NCBI RefSeq assembly: GCF_026262505.1
Contig: NC_067208.1
Span: 4,907,962-4,971,961, forward strand
Length of the DNA: 64,000 nucleotides
Source of the DNA: Trichomonas vaginalis G3
Taxonomy: Eukaryota > Parabasalia > Trichomonadida > Trichomonadidae
Reading direction: 5' to 3'
This document shows, piece by piece, positions 1-11,900 of this stretch. The notes under the pieces were generated by a model. It had not been told where the DNA came from. It searched no databases and was given only the letters and a program-made list of their open reading frames with translations. Position 1 is the first letter of the stretch; each line of letters begins with the position of its first letter. Both the position numbers and the translations under genes were made by a program.

Positions 1-622
1 AGATGTTTTCTAAGTTTGTCATATTCGGATTCGAATAACCTTCTAATAGTTTGCATAAGATATCTGTAAAGAATGTGTTCTTACCAGTTCCTTGTTTTCC
101 AATTATAATGAGAGCAGTTTCATTTTTAGCACTTGGATATTGTAAGATGTTTGCAAACCAACATAAGATATACTCATAGACTCTTTCGTTTCCATTGCAT
201 ATAATTTCTTTGACATGGTCTAACCAAGCTTCTATAACATTTTCTTTCCATTCTACTTGTTCGTATTTATATCCAGTGAAGATAGAATAGAAGTTTGGAG
301 ATGGTGTATAGAACTTTATACCACGAACTGAAAAATCTTCTAACTTTGACAATAAGATATCCCAAGCATCTAACATCTTCATGCCAACTTGTACGACTTT
401 TATTTTCTTAAGTTTCTGTCTACATTCTTGTTCAGACACAATTGTCGCTCTTGGTTTGTTAAAGACAACATCCCATTCTTTCATAACATAACATTCTGGG
501 GCAGAGTCGACATAAATGACTAAACGTTTCAAATTCTCGACTGCTTTGTTATAGTCTCGAAATGGACACATATTTCTGAACGCTTGGAAGTCATAAAAAT
601 CTGAAACGTCTATTCTGTACAT
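1..622 (-). CDS. D5-like superfamily 3 helicase, N-terminal part, cut by window edge
   Basis: An open frame of about 207 codons begins at the ATG on 622-620 and runs off the left edge. It contains WFANILQYPSAKNETALII followed by a P-loop GKQGTGKNTFF, the arrangement of the D5/DUF5906-type superfamily 3 helicases of giant viruses, virophages and phages. These proteins unwind DNA at the replication origin, often together with a primase. The region before the P-loop (for example MKEWDVVFNKP) is typical of the same group. The start is preceded by an A/T-only stretch, as with other genes of this element. The family call is strong; whether a primase domain is attached elsewhere cannot be seen. Confidence 0.75.
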   Translation of the reverse strand, partial: MYRIDVSDFYDFQAFRNMCPFRDYNKAVENLKRLVIYVDSAPECYVMKEWDVVFNKPRATIVSEQECRQKLKKIKVVQVGMKMLDAWDILLSKLEDFSVRGIKFYTPSPNFYSIFTGYKYEQVEWKENVIEAWLDHVKEIICNGNERVYEYILCWFANILQYPSAKNETALIIIGKQGTGKNTFFTDILCKLLEGYSNPNMTNLENI

Positions 623-660
623 TTTTATAAAAATAAAAAAAATATTTTTTTAAAAACGTT

Positions 661-1245
661 TTAAAATGGTATGCCATATAGCTTCTTGAATTTGTTAAGA
701 AGTATATGAACGTGTTTTCCATCTGTATCTCTAGTGTTTACATAAGCATAGTCATCCTTAGTAAAATATACTTGTAATTTTCTATAGTTTACACCGGTAT
801 AAAAGTAGAAAGAGTCTTGTTCTTCGCTATAGTAGTAAAACTCAAGCGTATGCTTGCCATAGTCTGTAATTTCAATTGCTTCATCTTCTAGTTCGTCGAC
901 AAATTCGAATACAATATCTCCAAATTTGCCTCTGTTCTTATTGTTTTCAGAAAGAGTGACCCAACGTAAATTTTCAAGTCTATTGTCGTTTCTTATACGG
1001 TTTATGTGGTCTACAAGAGGTAAATTGTTAGGATTCGGTATAAAATGAGTTGCAATGACAATATGTTTAAAATAGTTTTTTCCACCCATCCTCATCATAG
1101 CATATCCGTCATTTCGCTCCCATCCGCTTAAAACTCTTTTTGTCTTTTTGTTTCTGACTTCAAATGACTCACAACAGTGAATTTCATATTTCTCATCTAA
1201 CAAACAAGTTTCCCAACGGTCTTCTCCAACAAACTCAGCGTACAT
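661..1245 (-). CDS. HNH homing-type endonuclease
   Basis: A 194-residue protein. Residues about 60-105 hold the HNH core: HIVIATHFIPNP, then PLVDHINRIRNDNRLENL, then RWVTLSENN. This is the HNH_3 arrangement (DHxxxxxxxN..NLRW) found in phage and giant-virus homing endonucleases. An NUMOD4-like piece, RVLSGWERNDGYAMMRMGGK, lies just before it. The C-terminal 85 residues are not recognised. It lies directly downstream of the helicase gene on the same strand with a short A/T gap. Such nucleases are usually freestanding selfish genes within viruses. The frame looks whole. Confidence 0.8.
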   Translation of the reverse strand: MYAEFVGEDRWETCLLDEKYEIHCCESFEVRNKKTKRVLSGWERNDGYAMMRMGGKNYFKHIVIATHFIPNPNNLPLVDHINRIRNDNRLENLRWVTLSENNKNRGKFGDIVFEFVDELEDEAIEITDYGKHTLEFYYYSEEQDSFYFYTGVNYRKLQVYFTKDDYAYVNTRDTDGKHVHILLNKFKKLYGIPF

Positions 1246-1293
1246 TTCAAATAAAATAAAAAAAAAATATATTTTTTATTCTTGAGCTATTTT

Positions 1294-2081
1294 TTATTCT
1301 TGACTTTGTTGTTGCATTTGTTCCATTTGTTGCATTTGTTGTTGAAGTTGTTCTTGTAGTACAATACTTTCACCAGTTGCATCTTCCAATTCGAAACTTT
1401 CTGCCGTCATTGACAAATACATAGGACATAAAAGTTTTACAGGAACAAAGTTTGCGTCGACTAATGTCAACGTTATGTTTGCTAAAGTGTTTGAGTTTAC
1501 TAAAGCTGAAAATTCTGCATTCGAATGAACAATAGGCAAACCAGCAGAGAAAGTGTTGTTTATACGCATGAGTATCTTTTGGTCATAGTAGTTTCTGTCG
1601 ACATTCGAATAACACTTTGAACCTAAGTTTGAAACAATATATAAAATAGGTGTACTTAAAGTCAATGGAACAGACAAACCTTGTATGACACCTTTTCCTG
1701 TTATAGGAAACTGTTGGTAGTAAAAACCAGATATAAGTTTTGTATTATAGCTCATATCGTTTATAGTAAACTCAGTCGGACATCCAAACATAATGAAACC
1801 TGCTCTAGTTGCAGCACATGTTACATCCGTCCTTAAAGTATTAAATAAGTCAACAAAACCTGTTGGTGGTATATCTGAGTAAGTATCTTCAAAGAAGTAT
1901 TTTTTACCATTCACAACAACAAAGTCTTCTGGTGTCAAAGAGCAAAACAGGCTTTAGTCGTCATCGTGTTTAAGGTCAGTTTACAATATCGTCCTTGAGG
2001 ACTTTGTAAGTTTGTTGTTATAGAATTATATGACTCAGGGTTTTTAGTCGTAATAGTATAAACCACTATGTCTTCTGCCAT
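1294..2081 (-). pseudogene. Minor capsid (penton-like) candidate of element 1, broken
   Basis: The translation ends with a beta-rich segment, NITLTLVDANFVPVKL followed by a P..LSMTAE strand. The minus gene at 22986-23750 of element 2 has the same C-terminal pattern (MQFRLVDFQGEPVEL, then P..MTVEVD). This strand pattern is common in single-jelly-roll penton/minor capsid proteins of Polinton-like viruses. A glutamine/methionine-rich tail follows. The gene appears broken about once. The capsid role is inferred from the pattern and from its place next to the major-capsid remnant. Confidence 0.5.
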
Positions 2082-2178
2082 TTACTTAGCAACTAAATTT
2101 TAATGAATGTTGTGGTCGTCAAATATTTTTATGACGTCTGGGGAAACTATATTTTAAGTTCAACGTTTCACCTCCTTT

Positions 2179-2668
2179 TCATAACGTATATCTTGTCAAT
2201 GACATTATATGAAACACACAGCAACTAACTCGGGTTCTATTTCTTTGATGTTTATATCGTCTGCCTCTGTCAAAATGTTTCAATAGTTCTTTCAAAACTT
2301 CATGAGGTGCAATGACATATGAGTTCACTTTTACAGGGTTGTGTTCGACCAAGTTTAACATTATACCTAAAGCTTGACAAATCTTCTCCTGAGTTTTAAG
2401 TTTGTCTTTAAGTTGTTGGTAGTCGTTTCGAATATCTGCAACAGAACTTAAGTCTCTGCTAACTTCAGGATATGTTGGTTGTTCTTTTACAGGAACTATT
2501 GTTATACCATCTTCGTCTTCGTATGGTTTCCCCACTTCAACATCTCTTTCTTTTGACATTGACAACAACACTTTGACTGTTTGTTTGAGTTGGTGAATTT
2601 AACTTCACATCTGCCACCGCCATTAAACCTTTTGAAACACTCACGCTTCTATTTTTCGGAAATGACAT
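2179..2668 (-). pseudogene. Small unknown gene(s) of element 1
   Basis: Two overlapping short minus-strand frames. One begins MSFPKNRSVSVSKG at 2668, the other MSKERDVEVGKPYEDEDG at 2559. The second has a heptad-like stretch (DIRNDYQQLKDKLKTQEKI) that would form a short coiled coil. No family is recognised. The region looks decayed. Confidence 0.35.
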
Positions 2669-2679
2669 TTTACTTAGAA

Positions 2680-2948
2680 TAAAAAGATGGACGTATTCGA
2701 GTATCTCTTCGAATTGAAGCAGAAACAAAGTTTACACACACAAACAATACAAATACATTGACAGAATAGTTCTTTATACAAACAATGGTAAATGTTATAG
2801 AATAGCAGTCTTTGCTGAACCAAAATATTTTCATAAAGCAAAGAAAGTTGGTATAACTGAAATGGTGAAAGTTCTTGAAGCAGACAAAAATATAACTTCA
2901 AAACTTACAGATATTTCTAAAGGTAAGTTTAAATACAATATTATGTAA
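2680..2948 (+). pseudogene. Short plus-strand gene remnant
   Basis: A plus-strand stretch encodes a protein-like segment (NGKCYRIAVFAEPKYFHK, then AKKVGITEMVKVLEADKN) that ends at a stop near 2948. Its composition resembles the other genes of the element, not random AT-rich DNA. It is broken and not assignable to a family. Confidence 0.3.
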
Positions 2949-2998
2949 AACTGGCGTACTGTCAATATTTGACGGAGAGAAGTCAGTTCAAGAACAAC

Positions 2999-4602
2999 TT
3001 ACTGACCTGCTGCCAAAATCTGCTCGATGGAAGCTGTCGTTATGCCAATCTGAGGAGCCCCAGCAGGTTTCATCGAACGAATCTTCAAAAGAGCATCTTC
3101 CGTGAAAAGTGCTATTGGTTTTGTAAACTTCTTTGCTTTCAATTCATCTGGACCGTCTCTGTCACCAGTATATTGTATTTGTACAGTACCAACAGTTGAA
3201 ATACCACCCATAAAGTCTTTCTGAGTCAGCAAATGGAATGCCAAGCCAAAAGTTTGAACGGTCTCCATTTGTATATTGAGTTTTTTGACCTCCTGTATGA
3301 GTCCATACTTTCACATATGGCATAATAGAACTTTGCATTTCAGGGTTAATGGTTGTTGTGAAGTTGTTGTTAAAGTTCATAGCATCTAATGTCAAGTTGT
3401 ATGACCTCATATCCTCAACTGTAGAATATTCTTCTCTTGGATAATATTTGCCATCTATGTTATATGGTATTTAATACCAGGGTTGTAGAAGCAAGAATAG
3501 TCATTTATAGTTCGTTGAACAGTACAAACATAGTATCTGCATGTTTCATTGCAGTTGTTAAGGCAATATCTGTTCTTGCACCTGGGTCAGCACTTTTGGT
3601 TTCCAACTTCACCTGCAAAGTCTTTGACAGATATTTGGTGTATAGGGAACATAAGTGGAACTGCAATATATTTGGCAGCTAAAGCATTTGAAATATCTGG
3701 GTCCAACATATAGACTGCAAGTCTGCTTTCTATTCTCTTGCATTCAAATTTTTCGCATGTGAACTTAACTGGGTCCCAAGCAGTTCCAGCAGCATTGAAA
3801 TAATAGTTTACTTCAGTGTTGAGGTTTGAGAAACCAAAGTCTAAGTCAACTTTGTCTTTGCAAAAGTCGGCGAATGACGTTTTATTTGTTCCCACTACTT
3901 CTGTAAGAGTGAATGGGTCTTGTGTGGTGCAATGACTAAGTTATTTTGCTTGGAGTAAGTTCGATAGAAATTTTCTGCCCAGTTTGGCAAGTATCTTAAA
4001 AACCTGAAGATGAGGAAAGATGACAAAGGAACTCTAAGTTTCAGTTTTACTTTAGTGGCAGCATTTCCATCTGAACCAGAAAGGTTAACATAAACTCCTG
4101 GAACGTTAGGTCAAGTCTTCTATTTTCTCAATAGTTGCATACTGGTCTGTTTGTTCTCTAGGCTTGTGGTTGTACTGAGTTTCTCAAAGCGAACCATTCA
4201 TAGTTTGCCCATGTTACTGTTTGAACTAAGTCAGAGTTAGAATATATCTTATATCCCATGAAAACTTCTGGAGCATATTGGTATCCGACATAGAAAATTC
4301 CATTGCAACCTTTCTTGTCAGACAACTTGGCCAGAAGGTTTTATTTCAATGTCTTGTTCCACGTATAAGAAAGAGTTGTCAATAGAAATTATATGAAACC
4401 TGTCGCAAGCAATATCTACTGTTGTTGAAGAACCTTCTCCAAACTCACCTACGTTTCCATAAGAAACAGCAGTTGTATATTCGTAAGTTCCAGGAACTAT
4501 TTCTGACCTTCTAATGGCATTGTCGCATTCGTTATACCATTCGGAAACATTTCCATTCATAGCATCCAAAACTGTTGGCGTTATATTCTGAGCGGCGTAC
4601 AT
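2999..4602 (-). pseudogene. Major capsid protein remnant of element 1
   Basis: Successive minus-strand pieces look like one beta-rich capsid gene of about 500 codons starting MYAAQNITPTVLD at 4602. Visible pieces include the strand-like segments TTVDIACDRFHIISIDNSF and VNYYFNAAGTAWDP, and a C-terminal part ending IGITTASIEQILAAGQ. Size, position beside a minor-capsid candidate and composition support a double-jelly-roll major capsid protein, divergent from that of element 2. It is broken, with about six breaks, so it is a fossil. The assignment rests on context and pattern. Confidence 0.5.
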
Positions 4603-4634
4603 TTCATATGAGTAAAAATATAGAATAGTTGGAT

Positions 4635-7600
4635 TTATATGTCATAATAGAACCCACTCCGACCAAGCTTTACTTTCTTCCTGACTGAGTTTTTAACTCT
4701 TCTTTTTCCTTCATTGCCCTCTGCTTGAAGTTGTTGCATCTTTGCATTATGTTCATCTAGTATGTTGCAAATTTCCCATGTCCTTTTTGCCTTTTGGCTC
4801 TGGTCGCCCATCTCAGGTAACCTATATCCTAGAAAGAGTTTGTCATAGTTTGTATTTGAGTCTTCCTTTATTGTTTGCATGACTCTTTCCTGAGTTTCAG
4901 GTTCAAGCTCTTCAAACAGTGCCTGTCCATATGGAATAAGCTCGTTTCCAAATATATGTTTTTGTAGCCATTCTGGTTTTCTTTCCATGTTACCAACAAT
5001 ATCTTTTGTGAATGGGAAAGCTTTTACCCAATCTTTCAGTCTTTCGTCATTTATTTCTGTAGTTGGTTTTATTTTGTCAAGGAACATGTTTTTCAATACT
5101 AACATTTCATTTGGTACTGTCCATTTGAGTTTTCTTAAATATTCATCCCTTCTCGGTTCATTGTCTGCAAAGTAAGTTTTTATGACATTTTGTAAACTTT
5201 CGTTTGCAAGGTCATGTACAATAGGTTCTCTTCCTTCGCTCTCCCTAACTTTCTTTCTAAACTCTTCACCAAATATACCATCTCTATGGTTCTGTGTAGT
5301 TCTTTGAGATAAATGTTCTAGAACGTCAGGTGTTATATTTCCATCAGCCATGTTCATTTCATACTGGTCCAAAATATCTGCATGTTTCATATCTTTCAAT
5401 GGCATTAAAGCCGCGCTGAAAATACCAGCTATATCTGGTTCACCATTCACTTCCATTGCGTCTACAACTTCTTGGAATTGTGGTTGTAAGTTTATGAACC
5501 ACCTATCCGGGTTAGCTTTATGACCCCATCTCATTGTAGTTCCATCGTCTGCAGAAACAAAAGTAGGTTTGTTTCCATCTTGGTTAGGTTCTGAATGAAC
5601 TTTAAACAATGTTTCATTTCTATATGTTTTCTTGAAATTTAACCTTTTATTTTCACCGAGTTCATCCGAAGATTGAACGTTAAATGCTCGTAAGTAAAAA
5701 GGGTTGTTGTATTTGTGTACATTTTTTTTCAGTTCTTCCATTCTATGCTGAATATTTTCATCTGGTGTTGGAGTCTTTTGTATGTCGGCAAACATTTTTC
5801 GATATTCTTCTACTATGTCAGCCGAATCTTTCTTAGACTCTTGGAAAGATTCCATATTCACCTCATGCTCTTGTTGAGGGTCAAGATTTTTCGGCTGTTC
5901 CAAATCTTCATCTAGTTCTGTGAAGTTAGTTTCCAAAGGAGTGACTTGTTCGTTTCCTTCAGGCTCTTCTAGCTGTTGTTGCTGAACTATTTCTTCCATG
6001 TCTGGTTGTATCTGAACTATTTCTTCCTGTGGAGTTTCTTGTACCTCATCTGCTGGCATTTCATATATTCCGAGACCGTTTTTAACAATTTCCCTATCTA
6101 CGTCATCCGCATTCATAAGCTTTTGTTCTTTCGTTCCGTCTCTATTTTTTACGCGTTTCATGACGAAAGTTGTATTGTCATTTAGCTCTGACATCAAATA
6201 TCTCGGAGTAAATTCGTTCATGTCATTTGGATGATATGCTATTAAATCATATCCCTTAGCGAGCTTGTATTTTCCAGGTTTGAGATTATATCCGTTTTGG
6301 TGCTGAGCCATAAAGCTAAATAGGTTCGGGTCAGTATTTCCATCCTTGAACTTTCCAATAGCTTCTTTATATCTGTCACTAAAGTCAATAGTATCTGGGA
6401 AACCACACTCTTCTTTAAGCATTTTTAAGAATTCTTGGTTTCCTTGTTCTCTACTTCTTTTATGTCCTTGCTCTGTTTGTGGTTGTTGCTGTGCAGTGTT
6501 TTGAACTGTTGGTTGTGGTGCAGTGTTTTGAACTGTTGGTTGTGGTGTTGGTTGTTGTGTTGGTTTTGGTGCATGCCTGTGTCTATGTCCATGTGACGAT
6601 GTAAATGTTCTAGGTAGTCCTGGTGCAGGTGCTTCTCTTGGAGGGTTTGGTGGTATATAAGTTCCACCAGCTGGCACATATGTTCCATCTGCAGCGTAAT
6701 GTCCTACCTGACTTTTCGTTCTTAAGAAAGCATTTACTAGGTCTGTTTTGGTCTGTTGTAACTCTTTTTCTTGACTTTTCACAACAGTTGCTCTAACGGC
6801 GTCATAGGCACTTTGAACTGCCTGTCTCGTTGCTGCATCTGTTATTTTCGTCATATTTTGTGCTACTTCTTTTAACTCTTTGTCGAAACCTTCAGACTTC
6901 AGTTTCTTTCCAGATGAGAAGTCGTTCACTTGTTTCACCTTACTATGAAGAGCTTCGAAAGCGTTCTTAAAGTCAGCATTCATTAAAGCTTCATTTGAAC
7001 TGTCTTCATCCGCTTGTATTTTTGTCCTTATTGACCCTATAAGCTGGGCTGCTTTAGCGTTGGCTTGGGCATCTAACCAGTCATTGTTAGCTTTTATATA
7101 TTCTGCGCTTTTCATTGCCTTTTGCATGGCTGCGTCGTTATTTTTACTTTCTTGTGCTAAGTTTTCATACTGTACGGTTTGGTTTTGCAACTGTAAAAGT
7201 TTTTCTGCCTTTACATTTGCTTCAACTTCTTTTTTATACTCATCGCTATCCATATATGTCTTCAGGGCTTTTTGTTTTATCTCTTCATCTTTCAGTATTT
7301 TATATTGAGTAGTATGGTTTTTCAAATTTATGACATCTTGTTCCATTTTTGCTACTTCTGCTGCTTTTTCTGACACTTTTTTCGCATATTCCTCTGTACT
7401 TAGTTCTTTCAGTTGTTCTTCTTTCTTCTTTTTCTCTACGTTTAACTCATTGAGTTTCTTTGTGTGTCTTCATATTCTAGTTTCTTTTCGTTTTCACTTA
7501 TTTGCTTCTGTATGTCTATGTTTGACTTTTTGACATCTGTTATTTGATTTTTGAGTGAACTCAAATTCATTTGACTTTGAGGGTTATAGGCTGTTCCGTC

Positions 7601-7828
7601 TGCAGCTCCACCATAGCCTGCCATTTTCGCTAAAAGTGCCGCTCTTAAACCTCCACTCTGTGCACCAAGAACTCGGTTTAAAAGCATAGGATTGCTTGAC
7701 ATTTGTTGCAACATAGTGGGGTCATTCATCATTTGTTGTTGCAACTGTTGTTGTGGTGTCAGTCTTACTATTGGATGTTTCAATGCTCTCTTCCTCTTAC
7801 GTATATTCTTACGTAGCTTACGTGGCAT
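4635..7828 (-). CDS. Large coiled-coil structural gene region of element 1
   Basis: Two consecutive minus-strand frames, either neighbouring genes or one gene that is broken. The upstream part (from 7828) starts with a very basic stretch, MPRKLRKNIRKRKRALKHP, then a Q/M-rich and Gly/Ala-rich segment. The downstream part (913 residues, 4635-7376) begins with about 230 residues of Lys/Glu/Ala-rich heptads (coiled coil). A Pro/His/Gln linker with PTQQPT-type repeats follows, then an acidic Glu/Gln segment and a globular C-terminal half of about 350 residues with a basic end (KRRVKNSVRKKVKLGRSG). No enzyme motif is seen. Length and make-up suggest an internal virion or scaffold protein; this is inference. 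Confidence 0.5.
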
Positions 7829-7859
7829 TTTAAGTGAAGTTAAAAAGCGGCTTTTGACA

Positions 7860-8305
7860 GATGTTTATTGTGACTTCTTCGTAAAGACTTTGTTGAGATT
7901 TCTTCGTAAATGAGTGTAAATGACCCAAAAATATATTTTAGGTGAAGAGGTGAGATTTCACCTCTTTTTCACCTCATTTCTCACCTCTTGAATTTTCATG
8001 AATTTCTTCGTAAAGACTTTGTTAAGACTTCTTCATCTAATTTCTCATGAACTTTCTTGTCTATGTTTTGTCAAGATTTCATCGTAAAGACTTTGTTGAG
8101 ATTTCTTCGTAAATGACCCTAGTAGTATATTTTTGGTGTAAATTTCATGAAAATTCAAGAGGGTGAAAAATTAGGTGAAAAAACAGGTGAAATCTCACCT
8201 CTTCACCTAAACATTATTTTTGGTGTAAATTTCATGAAAATTCAAGAGGGTGAAAAATTAGGTGAAAAAACAGGTGAAATCTCACCTCTTCACCTAAACA
8301 TTATT
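7860..8305. repeat. Palindromic GGTGA/TCACC repeat modules of element 1
   Basis: Non-coding region with repeated modules: AGGTGAAGAGGTGAGATTTC followed by its complement-like run CACCTC, then TTGAATTTTCATGAATTT. Two near-identical direct copies of about 86 bp lie at about 8135-8220 and 8221-8305, and an inverted, longer copy lies at about 7935-8010. Short TTCTTCGTAAA units are interspersed. The same syntax recurs in element 2 (about 29450-29600). Confidence 0.8.
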
Positions 8306-8319
8306 TTTGTCTGATTTTA

Positions 8320-8715
8320 CGAAGAAGTCTTGACAAAACATTTACGTTCATGTTTGACAAAACATTTACGAAGAAGTCTTGACAAAACATTTACGTTCAT
8401 GTTTGACAAAACATTTACGAAGAAGTCTTGACAAAACATTTACGTTCATGTTTGACAAAACATTTACGAAGAAGTCTTGACAAAACATTTACGAAGAAGT
8501 CTTGACAAAACATTTACGAAGAAGTCTTGACAAAACATTTACGAAGAAGTCTTGACAAAACATTTACGATGAAATCATGACAAAAACATATACGATGAAA
8601 TCATGACAAAACATTTACGAAGAAGTCTTGACAAAACATTTACGAAGAAGTCTTGACAAAACATTTACGAAGAAGTCTTGACAAAACATTTACGAAGAAG
8701 TCTTGACAAAACATG
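8320..8715. repeat. 25-bp tandem repeat array
   Basis: About 15 tandem units built on ACGAAGAAGTCTTGACAAAA plus CATTT (25 bp). The first part alternates with a 24-bp variant, ACGTTCATGTTTGACAAAAC plus ATTT. The array lies between the palindromic modules and the element terminus. No open frame crosses it meaningfully. It may be a terminal regulatory or replication-related repeat of element 1. Confidence 0.9.
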
Positions 8716-8814
8716 AAAACATATATAATTTGTGAAAAGTGACACATTATATAATGTTTTCGACCCAGAAGAAGGTTTTCCGAATAAAAACTTCATTTAT
8801 ACTAAACATCAACA

Positions 8815-8849
8815 GGGCTAGAGGGCACGAAGTGCCTGGAAGCCCCACT
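8815..8849. repeat. Terminal hairpin / right end of element 1
   Basis: GGGCT, AGAG, GGCAC, GAA, GTGCC, TGGA, AGCCC: two nested stems around a GAA loop, ending CCCCACT (AGTGGGG read inward). Element 2 likewise has a strong hairpin at its extreme ends, so this is taken as the element terminus. Confidence 0.6.
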
Positions 8850-8850
8850 A

Positions 8851-8852
<2 letters not shown>

Positions 8853-8884
<32 letters not shown>
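8853..8884. repeat. 32-bp poly-T tract
   Basis: A run of 32 T just outside the element 1 terminus and about 50 bp before the CNOT1 stop codon. It marks the boundary between the element and host DNA. The length may be inexact in assembly. Confidence 0.9.
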
Positions 8885-8885
<1 letters not shown>

Positions 8886-8935
8886 TTATAATAATTGTAC
8901 CTTTTTTGGCTTTTTTTCTCTTATTTTTTTATTTT

Positions 8936-11900
8936 TTATTCATCAGCAAGCTTAGCTTTAATTGACTGAATTCCATATGGTATTGGAGTTAAGTTATCAG
9001 CTCTTGCGCTAACAATTGCGGATATTATATCTTTGCAAGTTAATTGGTTGTAAACTTTATCAATTTCAGTATAAATCCTCAAAATTGTTGCTTCAAAAGC
9101 TGCAGTTTGTTTTGAGTTACATCTCAATCCATCGAACAAAGCTTCCAAGACCATTGTCGCCTCATCAGCACCTTCAACTGCCAGCATGAAACCTCTTGCG
9201 TATGTCCAAAGAACTTGTTCGTACGGGAAAATGTTGTAGACGTAAAAGAAAACTAACTCAAACGTGAGATGAGAAATATTTTCTTTCTTTGCGATGAAAT
9301 CAGGGAACGTCGTTGATCCATTTGTGAGTTCGATTGGTATGTTCTGTCTGTGGCAGCAAAGGTTTATCATATCTGGTGCGTTGCAAGAAAGAATGATGTT
9401 TCTAATTCTTCTGAATTTCAGAGGAACTTCACTTACGAAATCGAAAGCGAAACTTGCAACAAAATTCGGATTGTCGTGAACCAAGAGCATCATCATTCTC
9501 AGGATTGCCTTGTAGTACTTCCTGAAGTGTGGCTTGTTAGCCCAGTCTGCTGGGAATCTCTTCAAAGGCTGTAGCAAACTGTCAACTAACAAACTTGAAG
9601 GAGGAAGTAAATTTTCATCCATCAAAAGTGGAGGAATCACAAGAGGGAACAAATACAACCAAACAGGAGCGAAAGAAGGATACTTCAAAGGAGGTGTATC
9701 ATTGAGGAATCCGCCGAACATCTTTGCATAGTTGATTGATCTGTTCCTGAGCTGCAAAACAACAGCGGAAATGACAGATGAAAAGAAGAATCCGTCGATG
9801 TGAGAATTCTGAAAAGCATCGAACATATCACGTAAGAAAATCTGCAAAATCTGGAGTTCTCCTGATTGATTTCTTCCCATTACTCCGAAGAATATTTGAA
9901 GTAATTCAAGTCTTCTGTTAGGATATGCCGTCTTAATCAAAGAATTCCACTTTCCTTGGCCTTTGAATGCTTCGTTATTTCGATTCAAAAATGTGTAAAG
10001 ATGGTCACGAATTGTGTGGATTCTTGAGAATTCGTCCAACATCATTTTTTCTTGATTTGAAGGATCCGGAGATATTCTTGTGACTTTTCCTTCATCAATC
10101 GCACAGGACAAATACACATTAATGATTTCTGTAAGATATTCGTTCGTTGGTATCTTTGCTGTTGCCAAAAACGCCAAAAGACGTCCGTATTCCAATGGCG
10201 CAATTGATCTTTGTGTGAACAATTTTTCGTGAAGCCATTTAATCAATGGTTCTAAGTCGATTCCTTCTGCTCCATTCTCCTCGAAGTAGTTCATTAAGAA
10301 GTACTCGACGAGGTTAGGAGAAATGGCTGATATCAAAGTAACAAATATCAACATATGAGGCATTTGTTCTGGAATCATTTCTTCGACAATTGGAGATAAT
10401 TCTTTCATGTTTCCACCAATCAAAACGAAAAGATGATTCAATATTTGAACACCAAGTTGTGCACCGGCTGTTGGCATCTGTGGTGGGAAGCATGTTATCA
10501 CTGTTCCTATAACTAACCTTGGATTATGTGGAAGCGGTTGGAAACGGTTATTAAAACCGTTTATTTCTCCAGACGAAGATTGAGTGAAACAAGAATAAAT
10601 TGTTCTTGCGAATTGAGGGTCGAAAGGAATTTCTCCGCTTGTGTGGTTACTCATTACTATGGAATCCAAGTGTGAATAAACAGTCTTCATTGAAGAAGGA
10701 ACTGCATAACAACCGAATATTCCTCGGCCATTTTCAATTGCTTCACTTTGATGAGGCCACAAATCCTCAGGAACAATGGAAACAACACTTGGAGGGAATG
10801 CTTGTACATCGAGGAATGGTCCGTCGCATGTTTCTCGCAATGCCTTTAACGGTTCCATGTTAGTTCTCAAGAGATGTGAAGAGACATTTTGGGAAATAAC
10901 AGTGACCAAATTTTCAATGAAACGTGTTGATTTCATGTCCAAATACGTGAATTCCAATTTGACAGCAACAGAAGCCAAAGACTTACATAATGTTCTGACT
11001 AAACTCAATGCGAATGTCACTAATGCGTTGATGTCTTTGCTTCTTGCGAAATCTTTCGTCGTCAAATTGAAACTCGTTTCGTAAGCTGATTTTGCAATTG
11101 CTGGCACTTTTGAATGAACAAAAGCAGCAACTTCTCTTGTTGTTTGGTTATCAGCGCCTTTGAAGAACCTGGAAACAACAGAAACAATGGAATGTATATC
11201 TCCTGAATATAGTTTTTCTCTTGATATAACAGGGATCTCGAAATTCAAAGGCGGGAAGAGGAAATCAGAATCTTTTGAAGGAAGATGTTCTAATGGTCTC
11301 AATCTTTGTGGTTCGATATTTGCAATTTCGCAATTGAAACTGTCAAATATCTTTTTAATTGTCAAAGAAAGAGTTTTCTTGAGGAAAGGAAGTCTGTAGA
11401 TCGCTCCCAACGCGCTGAGAATGGAAACAGACCATGGACAAGGCGGGAAGAAACAATTTGGCACATTATCAAACAATTGAGACAAGAAAGGTAATGTCAT
11501 ATAAAGTAAATTATTCTCATAAGAGAAAATAACTAAATCAGACAAATTAAAATATCTTGCAAAAGAAGGATTATTGTTTTGAAGTGTTTTTGATGATAAA
11601 TACTTCGCAATTCTTGTTAATTTCCATGTAGCATATCTATCACCATTCATTAATATCACGTAAACCTTGTACAAACATGCTTCAATGCAATTATTCGAAT
11701 CATTTGCATTTTGATCAAATGTTATTCTATAAATCTTCTGATTGATTGTTGTCAATGCCAATGAATCAGGATCATCTAAAGAATTGTCCCTTATGTACTT
11801 GAATCTCTTAAGTTTAGGATGCAATTCGAATTTTGTTGGCTGAATTGCTGTTTCTTCTTGTAACTCGCAAATTGATGGTTTCAATGCATTTATCGCTTGT

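Larger units (their letters stand above)
1..8849. mobile_element. Element 1: Polinton-like / virophage-like element, right part, broken
   Basis: A capsid-bearing element enters from the left edge of the window and ends near 8849. Read inward, its terminus starts AGTGGGGC, the AG start usual for Polinton ends, and carries a hairpin. Genes read mainly on the minus strand: SF3 helicase, HNH nuclease, minor-capsid candidate, small genes, major-capsid remnant and large coiled-coil structural gene(s). No polymerase B, integrase or packaging ATPase is seen in this part. The capsid region is broken several times (about six or more breaks overall), so it is a decayed copy, older than element 2. The other end and the target duplication lie outside the window. 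Confidence 0.75.

Noticed and set aside
8320-8715. 25-bp repeats considered as a CRISPR array
   Set aside because: Units are directly adjacent without spacers, no cas genes are present, and the organism is a eukaryote.
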